Shown piece after piece: positions 45,438-58,070 of a stretch of DNA of 64,000 nucleotides; position 1 is the stretch's first letter; each line of letters begins with the position of its first letter. The position numbers and the translations under genes are program-made. Location: positions 21,066,059 through 21,130,058 of the forward strand of contig OZ038435.1 in NCBI GenBank assembly GCA_964036275.1. Reading direction: 5' to 3'. The notes under the pieces are model-generated. The model had not been told where the DNA came from. It made no database searches and saw nothing but the letters and a program-made list of their open reading frames with translations. The stretch is from Litoditis marina (lineage: Eukaryota > Nematoda > Chromadorea > Rhabditida > Rhabditidae).

Positions 45438-47204
45438 ATGATGAAAGGACTACTGTTGGTGGGTGAATTGAGAGAGAGCGTTCGGAGTTAGTGAGAGACT
45501 AGAAAAAAACGATGGAGAGACAGATGAAAGTAGAAAGCGAGAGAGATGACGAAAGAGTCATTGTCGGTGAGTTGTAGCTTTCATCAATCTCAGTGTCCGT
45601 CGTACGCCCGAGTTCATCCATTTGTGGAACTCGCACTAAAAGTAATTCCCAGATTGTCTGCTGGACCGTGGGCGCATGGTCAAAAGAGATGATTTTAAAC
45701 ACTGATGTTACCATCGAGTGTCAGCTGCGCGACAATTTCGTGGTCACAATCATTGTGAACCAGGTACGTAGAAATGTTCGAGGTACGTAAATATAAGTTT
45801 TTCAACATCAGGTTTTTAGTCAAACTTTCTTCCGGGAAAGCAAGTGGGAGTTAGAAAACCTGACGTATACGACAATTTTGTTAACTCGCTTCTCGTGGCA
45901 AATACGTCATGTTGTGGGTTGAGTAGCGATTGTCTGTCTCATTTTTCCTGCACTCAAAAATCGTTATCGGAGAAGTGCGAAAACTAAGTTCTGATTGAAG
46001 CTTTTTTCGTGTTAAAACGGGTTGAAGGGTCGAACCCGGAACCCCACAGTTTGATAAAAAAGAAGTTGGAAGTTTTCAAAGTTCTGAATGTTGTGGCCCA
46101 ATATTCTGGTCAAAAATCAGCTCATGAATTTTGTTTTGTGTTCATGCAGCTGCACAAAACAGGAGGAATGTCCTCCATTGGAAAGGGGGAGACGTTCCAC
46201 GTAGCCAACAAAGACATCGTACTTCGTCTGTCGGGATTCGTGAACAATGATCAGGATATGGGACTGATGTACGTGGTGCAACACAATTGTGTGAGTTCCA
46301 GTATGTCATCCAGATATTGCATTTTGAAAACATACAGTGTTGTTTTAACCATGGTTTTGGTAGTTTTTATTGTTGATTTTTGTTCGATACACGTGATTTA
46401 TGTATGGAGAACAAACTACCACTGAGATTTATGTTATTCCTAACACAAAACTAGTTTCAGTCAGAAATAAGAAATACTGTGGTAAGAAACTCTCGGCGTG
46501 TTCGCTCGTGATAGAGCGGGTAATATTGTACTTGATTGATTGATTTATTTACATGCAAGCATGGGAAGCACATAGAGAAACCGAAAGTAAATGAAAAAAA
46601 TGTATCAATTTCAACTTCTAAACCTCCGTGTTTCAAGGTTGATCCAGTCAAACTCCATTTGATGCCACATCATTCTCTTCTAGTTTACATTTCCTAAAAT
46701 CATCTAGGTCATATTTGTTTTTCTATTTTGTGGTTGTCAAATTCTAGGTATCGTCTCGTCATGGGCGCATGGCTCTCATAGAAGTGACCAAACCAAGACA
46801 ACCCCGAGTCAACTACTCGCCTACCAATGTGACTGTATCGCAAGGCACATGGCTTCTCAACGGAAACCGAATCTTTCAAAAAGAAGGTGCGCCGTTTGCT
46901 TTGATATTTGTATTTCTTTTCAGTTCTGTAAAGACTCCTACCATTGGAAATCACAACGTTCAATGTGTTCGAAATACTTCAATGTTATCGAGAAGATTTT
47001 TGACCCTGATTCCCTATCACAATATAAGTGTTCGAAAATACTTGTTGACCAAGTAGAAGTTCGATTGAAAGACCTACTCGATTGATCGATTGATCGACTG
47101 AGAGATGAATGCTTCTGTTGAGTACAAAAGGAGTGTCAGTAAGCATTATGTGACTGAATACCAGTATTTCAGACGGAAAACTAATTGGAGAAAATTTGGA
47201 CTAG
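45438..47204 (+). CDS. B7: transthyretin-like secreted protein, family B
   Basis: Exons 45438-45458, 45653-45763, 46150-46290, 46748-46886 and 47173-47204; 147 aa; all sites canonical. MMKGLLL plus IVCWTVGAWS is the signal peptide. DVTIECQLRDNFVVTIIV follows; exon 2 ends NQ instead of FE. Exon 3 has GGMSSIGKGETFHVANKDIV, LSGFV and VQHNC. Exon 4 has EVTKPRQPRVNYSP and SQGTWLLNGN. The last exon gives DGKLIGENLD and a TAG. The promoter module keeps the TATA-like site. It is the block partner of B4. An ATG-led ORF at 46009 covers exon 3 but starts in the intron. Complete and likely functional; TTR-like by layout. Confidence 0.8.
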
Positions 47205-48680
47205 AACAGCCATTCTGTCAAGCATTCAACCGAACTTTCAATTTTTAACTGTTCATGGGTTTCTGGGGATAATTGTTGTTTTATGTTCATAAATTTGAAG
47301 TGAAATAGCTTATTTCGACCAATGAATATTGGTGTTTTTCATATAATTTTGTTTTGTGTCACATTTATTACCTTCAGAGAATACGAAAGACAGCTTCCAG
47401 CTGCAAGTTCGAGTTGCTCTCATTCCCACTGAAAACACTATTGTATGAATACAAAAAAATTCGAATATTACTGTTAGATTAACAATTTTGTACTGGTTTT
47501 TCTGTCGAAAAATATAGTTCTGCAGTAATAGTTTTCCGGTACAACTTCAAAATGTCGATGTTTCGGTATCATTTTTTGTTACCTGACTAACGTGCCCGAC
47601 TATTTGAAAATTTTTCAATGAAAACAACTTATTTTCATTACGAACAGTCAACAGTTGTTCACTGTACGTACCCTTCCAGTTATAAAGTGGATTATAAGAA
47701 CATGAGAACTTTTTGGTAACATCACAACTTCGAATGACAGACGAGAAACAAATGTACGACAACGGGCTAACGGAAACAGAAACGCAACTAATTCGGGGCA
47801 TCAACAAGAGTAACATTGACCTCCAATCCGCAATCATAATGGATCGAGAAAAACACACTGTTCGGAAAAACATATCACGTTAATTGAAACCGAATCAAAA
47901 TCGGCAAGATAGAAAGCATAAGATAGACTATGTAAATGGAAATGTGCGAAAATATGTGCAAAAAGAGATACACACCGAATGAGACCACAGACAGGACCCA
48001 TGAACTGAATGACCAACCATGTTTTAGCAGAATAGCTTGGACTTGTAACTTACTCTGTGGCAAAAACCATCTGGCTTGCTTCCAAATTGAGAGTAAAAGA
48101 TGGCATTTCCTATCAGAAGCTACCACTAGTTGGAATATGACTGCACGCCTCTTGTCTCAATTACTACTTATTTTGTCGATGACACTTTTAGCTAGAGAGT
48201 ATTTCAGAAAGAAACTATTCTGGTTTTATGAATCAATGATCAATGACTTCTATAAGAGAACTTCCCCGTTAGAAAAGACGAAAATTTACACAAATAGCCG
48301 AGTGTTCTCAAAATCCGCAAGTTCCCAGAACATTTTTGTGCCGTGATTGGGGTTGCGTATCACCGAGTTTTGGTTGCGTATCTTTTCCTTTGAGTCTATG
48401 AAATTGGCCTAGAAGAGGAAAAAAGGAGAAATGTGAAAGAACTATGCAAATGTGATTGTGAACAACGATATATGACCTAGTACTGTGTGTACATCTGTGT
48501 GTATCACTGAACCACCGCAGATGCACCGGATAGGCAGTTTCCTGCTTAGCAAAATCTGACTTCAAATTTTATCTAATTATAACTCGTGCAAAACTCAGCC
48601 AAACTTGAGCTTGAATGAGAAATCACGTAAACTGACTTGAGTGAATCAGAAGTCAGAACGTGTACAGTTTGGCAGACAGT
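47205..48680. other. Spacer between B7 and B8
   Basis: Contains the 3' region of B7 and AT-rich sequence. The ORF at 47936-48346 (136 aa) has a hydrophobic run (LLSQLLLILSMTLL) but no splice context or match elsewhere in the window; I leave it uncalled. Confidence 0.35.
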
Positions 48681-48684
48681 TTCC

Positions 48685-49595
48685 GATGTGTCAACACATT
48701 TCGTATTCAAGAACGGCCAAGAATTCTGGAACAGAATCCCAAACAGCACTTGAAAGCACATAGGCCAGCATGAAAAAAAAAGGATTGCCAACGATTTCTT
48801 TGGCCATGACTTCCAATATGCTGACAGGACTATTTCTGGTGGGTCACATTCTTTCAGTGACCGAATAAAAGAAGATCGGGAGCAAATACAGTATTGTGAA
48901 TAAAAAGAGAGTGTGCTCTTAGTTTGAAGAAGGCCAGAAAAATAAAATAAATAGGGAGATAGAAACAGAGAAAGAAATACAGATAGAGGAAACTCAGACA
49001 GAACCTGGGGTAGTTAGAGGGGGACATAAGAGGGCGTGGCTCATCGGTTCAGTCAGGCCTGGCTCGCAAAATCAATGCTAAATTTATGCAAACGATTACA
49101 GTTGTAATCAGTTAACCTATGGGATTTCGGAAAATTATAGGTTCTATAAGCAAACGGGAACCCCTCGTCAGTAGAAAAACCCACCAACGAACCTACTATT
49201 TACGATCAACTCTTCTCTAGTCTGAGTACGATAGAGAGAGAGAAAAGTAGAAATAGAAAACTATTTCAGTAATAGAGACATAATTTCATGCAGTTATAAA
49301 ATGCTAGATTGGTTCTTTTTCGTCTTCATTGGAACTTAGGAAGATGAGTTGTTCAGCGCGTTCAAATAACGTCACTATTATCGAGAAGTTCAACAACTTC
49401 AATATTCCTTCCCAAGTCCCTATGGCAGAGGGTGTTCCAAAACGTTTCTGACAAAGTTGAAGCTTTGATCGAACAATTTTCGTCGTAAAATTTCAATGTG
49501 TACTATGGGAGTATGAAAGGACAAGATGAGAAATATGACAAATCGTTTCAGACGGAAAACAAATCGGAGAAGCACTCAAAAGAACCTTCGAGTGA
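48685..49595 (+). pseudogene. B8: chimeric family-B remnant lacking exons 2-4
   Basis: 48685-48817 is a decayed promoter module and 48818-48838 is exon 1 (MLTGLFL) with its GTGGGT donor. Intron 1 is like that of B9 (CAGTATTGTGAAT, GTGTGCTCTTA). At about 49.04-49.08 kb the sequence switches to intron 4 of the B3/B5/B6 type, and 49552-49595 is exon 5 (DGKQIGEALKRTFE). Exons 2, 3 and 4, which hold the whole mature domain, are missing. It therefore joins the 5' end of one lineage to the 3' end of another and cannot make a TTR-like protein. Confidence 0.8.
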
Positions 49596-51110
49596 AAAGA
49601 AAAGCGAGACCGAAATAACCGAACAATAGCCTTCTCGCCACCTTCAGCAGAACATTTTACAGTCAACTATTCATGGGTTTCTAGTGGTATTTATCGTTTG
49701 ATGCTATTGATGTTTGTAATATATTCAATCTGGGTCAAAGAATATTGTGTAAAACATAAGAATATAAAACGATGTACAGAGACGGGTAAACAGAAACATG
49801 AGCGCAACCCTTCTTTCATCCACGAGCTCATTGGATAGAGAAAAAAACACTCTTTGAGGAGTTTATCAGTTAATCGAAACAAAAAGGAAAATTGCCGAGT
49901 GGATTTCTACCATCAAAGTACCACGGTAGGTGATCCAGCAGCTTCCACAAGGACCAGTTCAGGACACTAATATCAACTTGTAGAGGGCAGAGGATTCGTA
50001 CTGTGAATGGAAGTTACACGGTTTGACCAAATGTTTGTTTCGAATTGATCTAGTTAAATATACTCACAACATTCTCAAAACTCAAGAATCAACGGAATCG
50101 AACCACATAAACATTGAATAGAGTTTCACACACGGTAGGAGAATGTTTCCGATGAAACTAGCCTTAGAGAACAGCCATATTCTTGGATATTGGAAAATCA
50201 CATCCGTTCGATTGTCTATTGATGCTTCTAAGGAAATATGGCGAGTTTTTCAAGTTCCTAATTAGGGAATAGTTCGAGTTTCTAATTAGGGAATCATGAT
50301 TTAAAACGACTTTTGCAACATATTTTTTGTCCAACCATGAAATATAAACGAAACTGAGTGAGATATTGGGAGACTGGTGTCACGATATGGAAAACACGTG
50401 CAGACAAGTCATGGTGACCTAACGGGAGGGCCATCGGCTGCGTGTAGAGAAGAAATATTCAGTCGCAACTCGGAAAACATGATCCTTAGAGTTAGACAGA
50501 AATCTAGAAGCCCCCTGGTCAAATCCAAATAGATTGCCTCGGGCTCATAGTTACAAATTCGATTTCGAGGAGGTCAGGGCCCTAAATGGTCTCGGAAAAA
50601 TGGTAGATAGACCGATTTGGGAGAAATCCGTTTTCCTGAAAACGTCGAGATGAACTCAATACAAAATTTTGTAATCGTAAATTGCATACAAACTATTAAT
50701 CCAAGAACTTTTGTTTTCTGAATATTTGTTCACAAATGCTCAAACACTTCAAATTTTGTTGGTCGTTATGTTCAAGTTCACCCTTTGCATACTCAATAAA
50801 GTTTATTTTACAAATGAGGTTTCAAGGTTTTTGATCATTTTATTCCTTGAAAAAAGTCGAAGTTGAATCAATTGCAGTTCCATCTCCATTTGTATTCAGC
50901 GTTTACGCAAACCATTAAAGCCATTGAAATAACGAGACCACAGTATTCAGGACTGGTTTGGGAGCTTGTTTTCGACAACTGAACTTCATCAAAATTATCA
51001 TGGAAGAGGAGAAAATAAAAAGACAAAACATTAGTGAACAGTGAACAACAATGGATAGTGCTCAGTTTGATTCTATCCCACCATATATAAAGTTAATGTT
51101 TTGAATTCAT
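49596..51110. repeat. 3' flank of B8, made of duplicated blocks
   Basis: 49640-50560 matches 31000-32040; 50755-51110 matches 43690-44060. No gene. Confidence 0.55.
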
Positions 51111-51349
51111 TTTTTATTATCAAAGTTCGAAAGTTAATAGGTGTTTGTAATGATTCACGTACTTCCAGCTTTTTTGATGAGAGTTTGAGGAAGCGTTGCC
51201 TGGAGCAAACTCACAAGTCATGTCATTTTCGTTGATTCTCTCAAGATCTAAATGGTCCTCATATACACCTTCCAAGGTGATAAGAGTGTCGGTCAACGTG
51301 TGTTTAGCTGGCGGTCGGTAATAAACCAGTATAGGTAATAGTCTAACTG

Positions 51350-51450
51350 CGGTTCTTTTTACCGACCGCCAGTTGGACACATGCCGACCTTCACTCTTAT
51401 CACCGACCGCCAGTTGGACATGTGCCGACCGAGCCTGAACCGACCGACCG
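51350..51450. repeat. Two-copy GACCGCCAGTTGGACA repeat
   Basis: CGACCGCCAGTTGGACA followed by TGCCGACC occurs twice, about 45 bases apart, then CCGACCGACCGCC. A related inverted ACTGGCGGTCGG-type piece (GGCGGTCGGTAATA) is at 51310. Could be one end of an unrecognised element. Confidence 0.45.
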
Positions 51451-52216
51451 CCTCTTGGTCAATTACCAATCTATTCTTGTATAATTAACGGTCGTTCATC
51501 CTTTTCTCTAAAATAATGAGCGAGCGTGGAGCATTGATTGACGACGCATTGATTGAACCGAACCCCGTGGGACATGATGGCTACATGATGGCTACAAAAC
51601 GTGAGGAGATGAGAATTTCATATTTTCTGGTAGCTATTGAGAACGTTTTAGATAGTCTCCTTTAGTAGCCCAATTTAGGTTCAGAAGTTTTCCGTAGAAG
51701 TGATTTATTTTTTCTGAAAAATGAGAGTACACTAGTTTCACCATTCAGTTGTGTTCTACATTAATCCGTCCAATAATCAGAAATTGTTTCCAACGGACTA
51801 TTTATTATTCTGATTTCAGAGTTTGTAGATGTAGAAGTATAGAAGACACTACCAGAATTTGGATAAAATCAAAAACGTCAGAATACCAGTGTTTTCTATC
51901 CGTTTACTTTGTAGTTTGAGCGTATTACTGTAGAGGTTTATAAGGGAGTGAAAAAACCTATAATACAGTCTAATATGGTACTTTCGCCACTTTTTTCTAT
52001 GTTTTTTTCACGAATCGATTACAGGAACAGCCTGGTCTTCTCCATCTGGACGAGGTGAAAAGTTGGAGTTTGGGGACTCCGCACTTCGAAGTCTAATCCC
52101 TATTTTGAGATGCGCGAGAGTATGGATTAGATGGGATATCTTTTCGACAGAACAGAGGCCAATCTGCCAATGGGTTATTTATGACGCCACTCTGAATGGC
52201 ACTCGACAAATGACCA
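51451..52216. other. Spacer before the LTR element
   Basis: AT-rich; nothing recognised on either strand. Confidence 0.35.
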
Positions 52217-52493
52217 TGTCTGATACGAGGGAAAAGAGGTAACCAGATGGAAGGATCGTGGGAACGCTCCTTCCCAAACATTAACATAAGCAAATGAGAT
52301 CAAAATGTGACGAAAGAGGAAAGTTTGGTCCTCGGAGATCCGGAGATGTTTTCGTCTCTCTTCTTTTATAGTTGGCGGCTGACAAGTGTTCTTGCGTGGG
52401 TCGCTCGGCTGGCCCATGATGTGGCTATTTCTGAATGGCCAAGATTTCATAACTTTCTGTTGTTTGAGGTTTCTGTATCTCAGGAATCTAACA
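52217..52493 (-). repeat. Left (3') LTR
   Basis: 277 bp, about 97% like the right LTR. Next to the polypurine tract at 52494-52507. Confidence 0.8.
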
Positions 52494-52903
52494 TCCCCCT
52501 CCTCACCAAGCTGAGGTCTCTGGAGCCTTCTTCTGGGTATTTGTCAGACTCCTAAGTTGTTTTCCGACCAGGTGGCCTTACTATCCATTTCGTTGTTGCT
52601 TTTCTGTACCTTACTTATTTCAGGTCAAACCCCTGGTTTGTGTCCCACCGGATTGTCTGGAGCATGTTTCGATGCGGTGATTCTGTTCTACCTGGCGTTT
52701 TTCAAAAGTTTTCAATTTTCCCGTTGTTTTTACCTGTTCTTTGTGGTTTCACACATAAAATACAAAACTCGTTTCAATTTGTTGTTATTCAATTTAGACA
52801 TACCAGAAACATATTTTGTACACAACACAGTAAGCACACTATTTATTGACTAGCTTTTTTGTTCCCCCATGATCTAATAGTAACACAACAACACGTTGTT
52901 GGC

Positions 52904-53476
52904 TCAGTGCCAGTGACGAGCCGAGATGCGTGGGGGTCCGAGTTGGCAGGAATCAAATCCAGCCTCGTCCTGGGCGAAGATGGAGGGTTCCCAAGTCGAC
53001 ATCGCATAGCTCCCGTAACCAAGCACCTCTTCCTTCTCACGTTTGCTCCCTCCTAAGAGAAGGAGGTTCCCCACACATCCGAACTGAATTGCCCGTGCCA
53101 CGCCACACGGAATTCGGTCCCCCTTCTGTGTGCACGCAATTGTGATATCGCCCAGGCGCAGGTGGCGAAATCCCCCGATCTTGTATCTGTTCCGGTTGCC
53201 GAACGGATTATCCGGGTAAGCCCTCATCGCCGACATCTTGATGTGGAGACCGCGAGGATAGTTGGCGTTGTTCATTCCCAGGTAGCATCCCTGATCTACG
53301 ATGCGGAAGACCGTGTGTGTTGCTCCGTGTTCTAGGAGTTCCCTCAGTACAGCTACCTTCCACTGGTCCGCGCTGAACCGGGTTAGATCCGGATATTTAC
53401 TGTGTTTTCTCGCTTTCCTCATCAAGGTATTCACTGATGGCATGTCAAGAATTATGGTCCGTAGGACCATCCGCAT
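52904..53476 (-). CDS. 190-aa ORF inside the LTR element, function unknown
   Basis: Open from 53476 to 52904 on minus, ATG-led. The sequence is mixed and codon-like (DMPSVNTLMRKARKHSKYP, RFSADQWKVAVLRELLEHG, FRIVDQGCYLGMNN) with a charged middle and a KREKEEV stretch. It lies between the gag-like ORF and the 3' LTR, where pol would be expected, but I see no D,D-35-E, FADD/YxDD or DTG motif. It may be the 3' part of the element's polyprotein or a captured host exon. No family recognised. Confidence 0.4.
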   Translation of the reverse strand: MRMVLRTIILDMPSVNTLMRKARKHSKYPDLTRFSADQWKVAVLRELLEHGATHTVFRIVDQGCYLGMNNANYPRGLHIKMSAMRAYPDNPFGNRNRYKIGGFRHLRLGDITIACTQKGDRIPCGVARAIQFGCVGNLLLLGGSKREKEEVLGYGSYAMSTWEPSIFAQDEAGFDSCQLGPPRISARHWH

Positions 53477-54021
53477 GTCGCTCGACTCCTCCGATGCTTC
53501 CGTGGCGTATCGTCGGAGATCATTGATATCTTCTTCTGAAAATTACATTCGTACGTACCACATTTACTGGTTTCGGTCTGATTGCCTTACACTTCTCTAC
53601 CGTAATGTTTCTGTACTGACGATGTTCGCCTTCGTACTTGTAATTCTACATCCATCATTTTGTTTAGTTTCCCTCTCCACTCGATGACTTGTTTTTCAGT
53701 TTTCCATGATTCGATTCGTACCCTTTAAACTATCTGAACTGCACTCTTGAACCATGAAAACTTTAAATTCTCTAAACTTGATGTGAACTTGGAGTTTCCG
53801 AAGTTTGATTTTGTTTGTACGCTTGAAGTTTTTGAAACTGCAACTGGTTTGAAGAGAAACGTTTGGTAACCTGAACATATGTTACACTTGGGCTCTTTCT
53901 AAAACTTTCAACATTTTCTGGTTGTGATGTTTATTTACAACAGAATGCAAGATAACACAATCTTAACATTTGAAGCTATACGAAAATTATTCCGATTTCG
54001 TTCTTTTGGCGCTCTCACTTC

Positions 54022-54450
54022 TCAAGCCCACTTTTGCTGACGAAGGGCTTCGCAATGGTTAGACCTCTTACAAAATGAGCAATACGCGTTGGGTCCACAT
54101 TGGTGAATTTCTAGACATCGTGAGCACCTTTTTAATAGGCCTACGATTTTGTTGACCTTTTCCTCCAGGGACCCACCTTGCTGACACAAGTTGGTGTTAT
54201 GTGTGTCACTGCACAGCAAGCATCTATTTTGTACCACCGTGGGGGATAGTGGTACCACCCTCTTTGGGATGCAAAAGTTGGTGTCAAAAACGGGACGCTG
54301 ATATCCCCCTACCTGCTGTTGCCTTAGGTTTTTACGTTTCCAAAAATTCTGTCTCTGTTCTCTCTCTTCCTCTCTTTTTTCTCTTTCTCTCCTCTTCCGA
54401 ATTATCGGTAAACACAGAATCTCGGCTTGCTAACCTCCTAGACTTTCTCG
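54022..54450 (-). pseudogene. Gag-like zinc-knuckle fragment (BEL/Pao type)
   Basis: On minus the frame ends at 54022 and is open upstream beyond 54430. It starts with a basic Lys/Arg-rich stretch, then CLLCSDTHNTNLC, SLEEKVNKIVGLLKRCSRCL, and CSFCKRSNHCEAL. The C-x2-C-x3-H-x4-C spacing, a second CxxCL..H and a third CxxC fit the triple zinc fingers of BEL/Pao gag proteins, which bind RNA during packaging. The N-terminal capsid part is not found intact. The smaller basic ORF at 55207-55530 may be another gag piece. Confidence 0.6.
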
Positions 54451-56214
54451 GTAAAGTCATGCACTCTCACTTACTTCTGCTCCTAATGGTGAATTCCTAC
54501 CCTGTCCATTTGCTCTCCTCTTGTTGTTCTGATTGTTCCTTGGATGTACTTGCTTCCGCTTTCTGATCCGACTCCTGACTGTGAAGTCCTGACTGTGAAA
54601 GTCACAATTTATTGGGCAGCCCTTATATTGATCCCGCTTGGCGATTTGGTTACCAACACACACTGTTGTAACGTAATTTTTACATCTCCTTTTCGCCTCG
54701 TTGTAGCTCGTTGGTGGATTTCCACCGAATTACCAGAGTTTGGAGTAGGTTCTGTAAGTAGGTGTACTTATCAGATGTTTACTTCTTGTAGAGAAATTGT
54801 CTTGGTTTCATTAAACCTCTAGCCTTCACCATTTACTGGTTCTGACCATTTAGTTGTCTCGAAACCCGTACCATTTCCCTATGACACATAACATATTCTC
54901 ATGCTAACATCACTCTGATATCCAGTATCTTGTACTGGTCAGTAGTTCATGAAGTTTCCCTAGTACCGGTATCTAGTGAAGATTTTTTGACTTAATAAGC
55001 CTCTGTGGCTGCCGGTACTAGTTATCCTTCATATTGACTAGTTATGTTCACGACTTCTTAGCCTACTTTACCATAATGAAAGGAGATGTAGAGGTGAGAA
55101 AATTGAAACCTAGTCGGGGTTTGGAGTATGGGCTCTGCCTCTTCATGTCGGTCTTATATACTGAGTGACCCCGCATTAAACTTTCTTGCACAACTGTTCA
55201 ATTTCATCAGAATCGGGCCTCTATTACTGGCCTTTCCACCCCCTGCTTCCTGTCTCTTGGCCCATTAATACTGCGGTTCACAACCATTAATTTTCTGAGT
55301 TGGCGTCGACGGCCACCTGACTCTGCCTCGGGGGCTATTCTTGGCCTCAATTTCGCAGGATTTTGCAAAACCTGGGGGAACTTTGTTCGAACAAAATTTC
55401 TACCAATAGGTCTTTTCATCTTGGTTTCACCTTTTTTAACGTGATCGTCACCACAGTTTTCGAAGTTTTTTTTCCCTTTGATTACTGACCCAAAACTTCT
55501 CCCAGTTTCGTAATATTTCTTCCAATTCACACATGATCTATATCACAAAACATTCAAATTTCAAAAAATCTTTTCTGTTACGATTTTACTGACCAAAATG
55601 TTACCTTTTCCTTACATAATACAGTTTTCAATTACCATTTATTACTATGACACATTTTCCGACCAATTTCGGACAAGACTATAATAACATCGTCTCAAAT
55701 TTCGAATTACCATACAATACTCACACTTTCATTCTTTTTGTTGAGTCGGCTTGTTCTCGGGACCTTTTCTGATATAGCTCTTGTATTCCATTAACCTTCA
55801 TGCGTCTCGAGACTTAGCCTTCCCTTTCTCTGCATGCATTTTATAGTTGCTCTGAGAATTCCGGATGTACCTGAATCTGGCCTTTTCTTTTCAAATTCAC
55901 ACCCTCAGGGTGGACTCGAGCAAAATCATTCTACTTCACGGAGTCCGTCCACCCTTTGCCCGGGCTTTTAAACGCAGGATTTCGGTCTTCCTTCTGCCAT
56001 CCTTATCAAAAGCATTTTCAATTCCATTTGTCCTTTACCATTTTGCATTTTTAAGCAATGACTCGAACTCTGTGGAAATGAACCCGTTGCAGAGGTTCAT
56101 CGACATATACAGGACATGTAACCCGTTGGCCTCTTCTTTCCTCGATCAGTTTTTTCTTTAATCAGTTCTATTCATTTACACAATTTACTTATTTTTCTGT
56201 GTTTTTTTTCTTCC

Positions 56215-56470
56215 TCAAGAATTGAAATTGGAATTGATTTTTCAAGAATTGGTCGGAATTGGTCGGAATTGGAATTGAATTGAATTGGTTTTTGAAAACA
56301 TTGAAAGAATTGGAATTGATTTTTCGGAATTTTTCGAGAATTGGTTGGAATCGGAATTGAATTGAATTGGTTTTTTGAAATGATGAAAGAATTGGAATTG
56401 ATATTTCGTAATTTTCCGAAAATTGGTTGGAATTGGAATTGAATTGAATTGGTTTTCGGAATTGATTAAC
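56215..56470. repeat. AATTGG-rich simple repeat
   Basis: Many GGAATTGAATTGAATTGG-type units. The Asn/Gln/Phe-rich ORF here is the repeat read in frame. Confidence 0.75.
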
Positions 56471-56522
56471 CACTCTACTAACGACTAATACATCAAGGAA
56501 GGAAATATGTGGTGTGAGAGTG

Positions 56523-56523
<1 letters not shown>

Positions 56524-56566
<43 letters not shown>
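56524..56566. repeat. (AT)n microsatellite
   Basis: About twenty TA units in a row, directly before the GC-rich terminus at 56570. Confidence 0.95.
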
Positions 56567-57940
56567 TAGCCGGTCGCGCGGCTCTCGCCGCGCGCCCCGC
56601 TAGCTGGGGGTGGACCCCCAGACCCCCCTCTTGCTTGCATCTTGATTTGTGGAAGTTATCTCATAGTTTTCACTATTTCTGAGATCAAATACGAACTTTT
56701 TGATTTTTGATCTTCGGTCTTTGGTTTTTTGGTAGATCATCAATGACACTCTTCTTATCATATCCTGAAAGTTTTAGACCTTCACGATCATTTAGAGAGC
56801 CGTAGTGAACCTCAGAAAGTTAGCTGCAATATAGCTTAAATGGAGGTCTAGGTGCGCCGTACATAGTACGGGTTTTCATTGAAACCCTGATAACTCGCGA
56901 ATGGATGGATATTTTTCGGAAATTTTTTCCACGATAAATCATGACTACTGCTTGTCTTGAAAAGGTCGGGAGCAAAAAAAATTATATCCTGTTTGAATTT
57001 TTGACCTCCCTTAGGCAAGGTCAAAGGTCAAAAACGGATGAATATTATTTTTGACCAACTATTAACAAAAGTGTTGTCTCTAGTTGGCAAACCCATACTA
57101 TGACTGCACGGACCACTGTTACCTTAGTTCTGGTTTTATGCTGGAAAAACAGCCAAAAAACGTCAAAATTTACGAAATTTTTTTAACTAACTTAGGCTCG
57201 CAACGTTTGCACTAAGTTTTGAGCATTGCTCATTAGGTGGATGTTTTCACTAATTGACGATTTTTTCTGAAAGTTGCAACCGGCCGACTTCCTTGTTTTG
57301 ACTTCTAAATTTTTTTGAAACCGTCGTCATCAATCGATAAATGGTAGTATAAAATTTTCATCAGCACGTTCTTTTGTATCGTTGTTGTTCATTTATGTTA
57401 TCAAGTTTTAGGCGAATTCCATTCAGCCACTCGCTCAGAACGCAATCGATGACGTCATCGTTTTTTCACATTATCGTTCACCAAAAATCAATAAATCAAC
57501 TTTTCCACTATCTGACAGTTTTCATCAGGTTTTTATGTTAGGCAGCATCCACATGCAAAGTTTGAAGGAAATCATCGACAAAAAAAAGTGCGTTACTATC
57601 AATTCTAATTTTTTTTCAAACCATTGCTACCAATCGATGAATGGTACTGAGAGGTTCTAGTCGAGATATGTTGTTCACTATTGTTGTTCATTTATGTTAT
57701 CAAAATTTGATGCGATTTCATTCAGCCAATCGCTCACAATGAAATCGATGACGTCATCGTTTTTTCATATTTTTGTTCACCAAAAATCAATGGATCAATA
57801 TTTTTTCTGCCCTTTTACTTTTTATACGTAGTCATGTTGGGTAGCAGCTATGATGAGAATTTGAAGGAAATCAAAGGCAAAAAAAAGTGCGGCACGCCTA
57901 TACGATTATATATAGTAAGGTGATATATATACATGATCGT
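56567..57940. mobile_element. Probable nested element with GC-rich end and CGATGACGTCATCG repeats
   Basis: Starts with GC-rich inverted pairs (GGTCGCGCGGCTCTCGCCGC; GGGGGTGGACCCCC). Two diverged copies of a ~300-bp unit follow (about 57390-57510 and 57688-57800), each with ATCGATGACGTCATCG and CACCAAAAATCAAT. Ends near TATACGATTATATATAG. No ORF. It splits the 5' part of the LTR element. Confidence 0.5.
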
Positions 57941-58070
57941 GTGCTTGTATATAGTGTGAATGTACTAACTATGAATGATTGTAAATGTCTAACCTATTGT
58001 TGTACTAAAATTGTAAGAAGTAAATGAATCTGTATATTACTCAAGATTATGGCATGACTAAACTACAAAA

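Noticed and set aside
47936..48346. 136-aa ORF between B7 and B8
   Set aside because: No signal, motif, splice context or second copy; left uncalled.
56189..56473. 94-aa Asn/Phe-rich ORF
   Set aside because: Pure AATTGG repeat read in frame.
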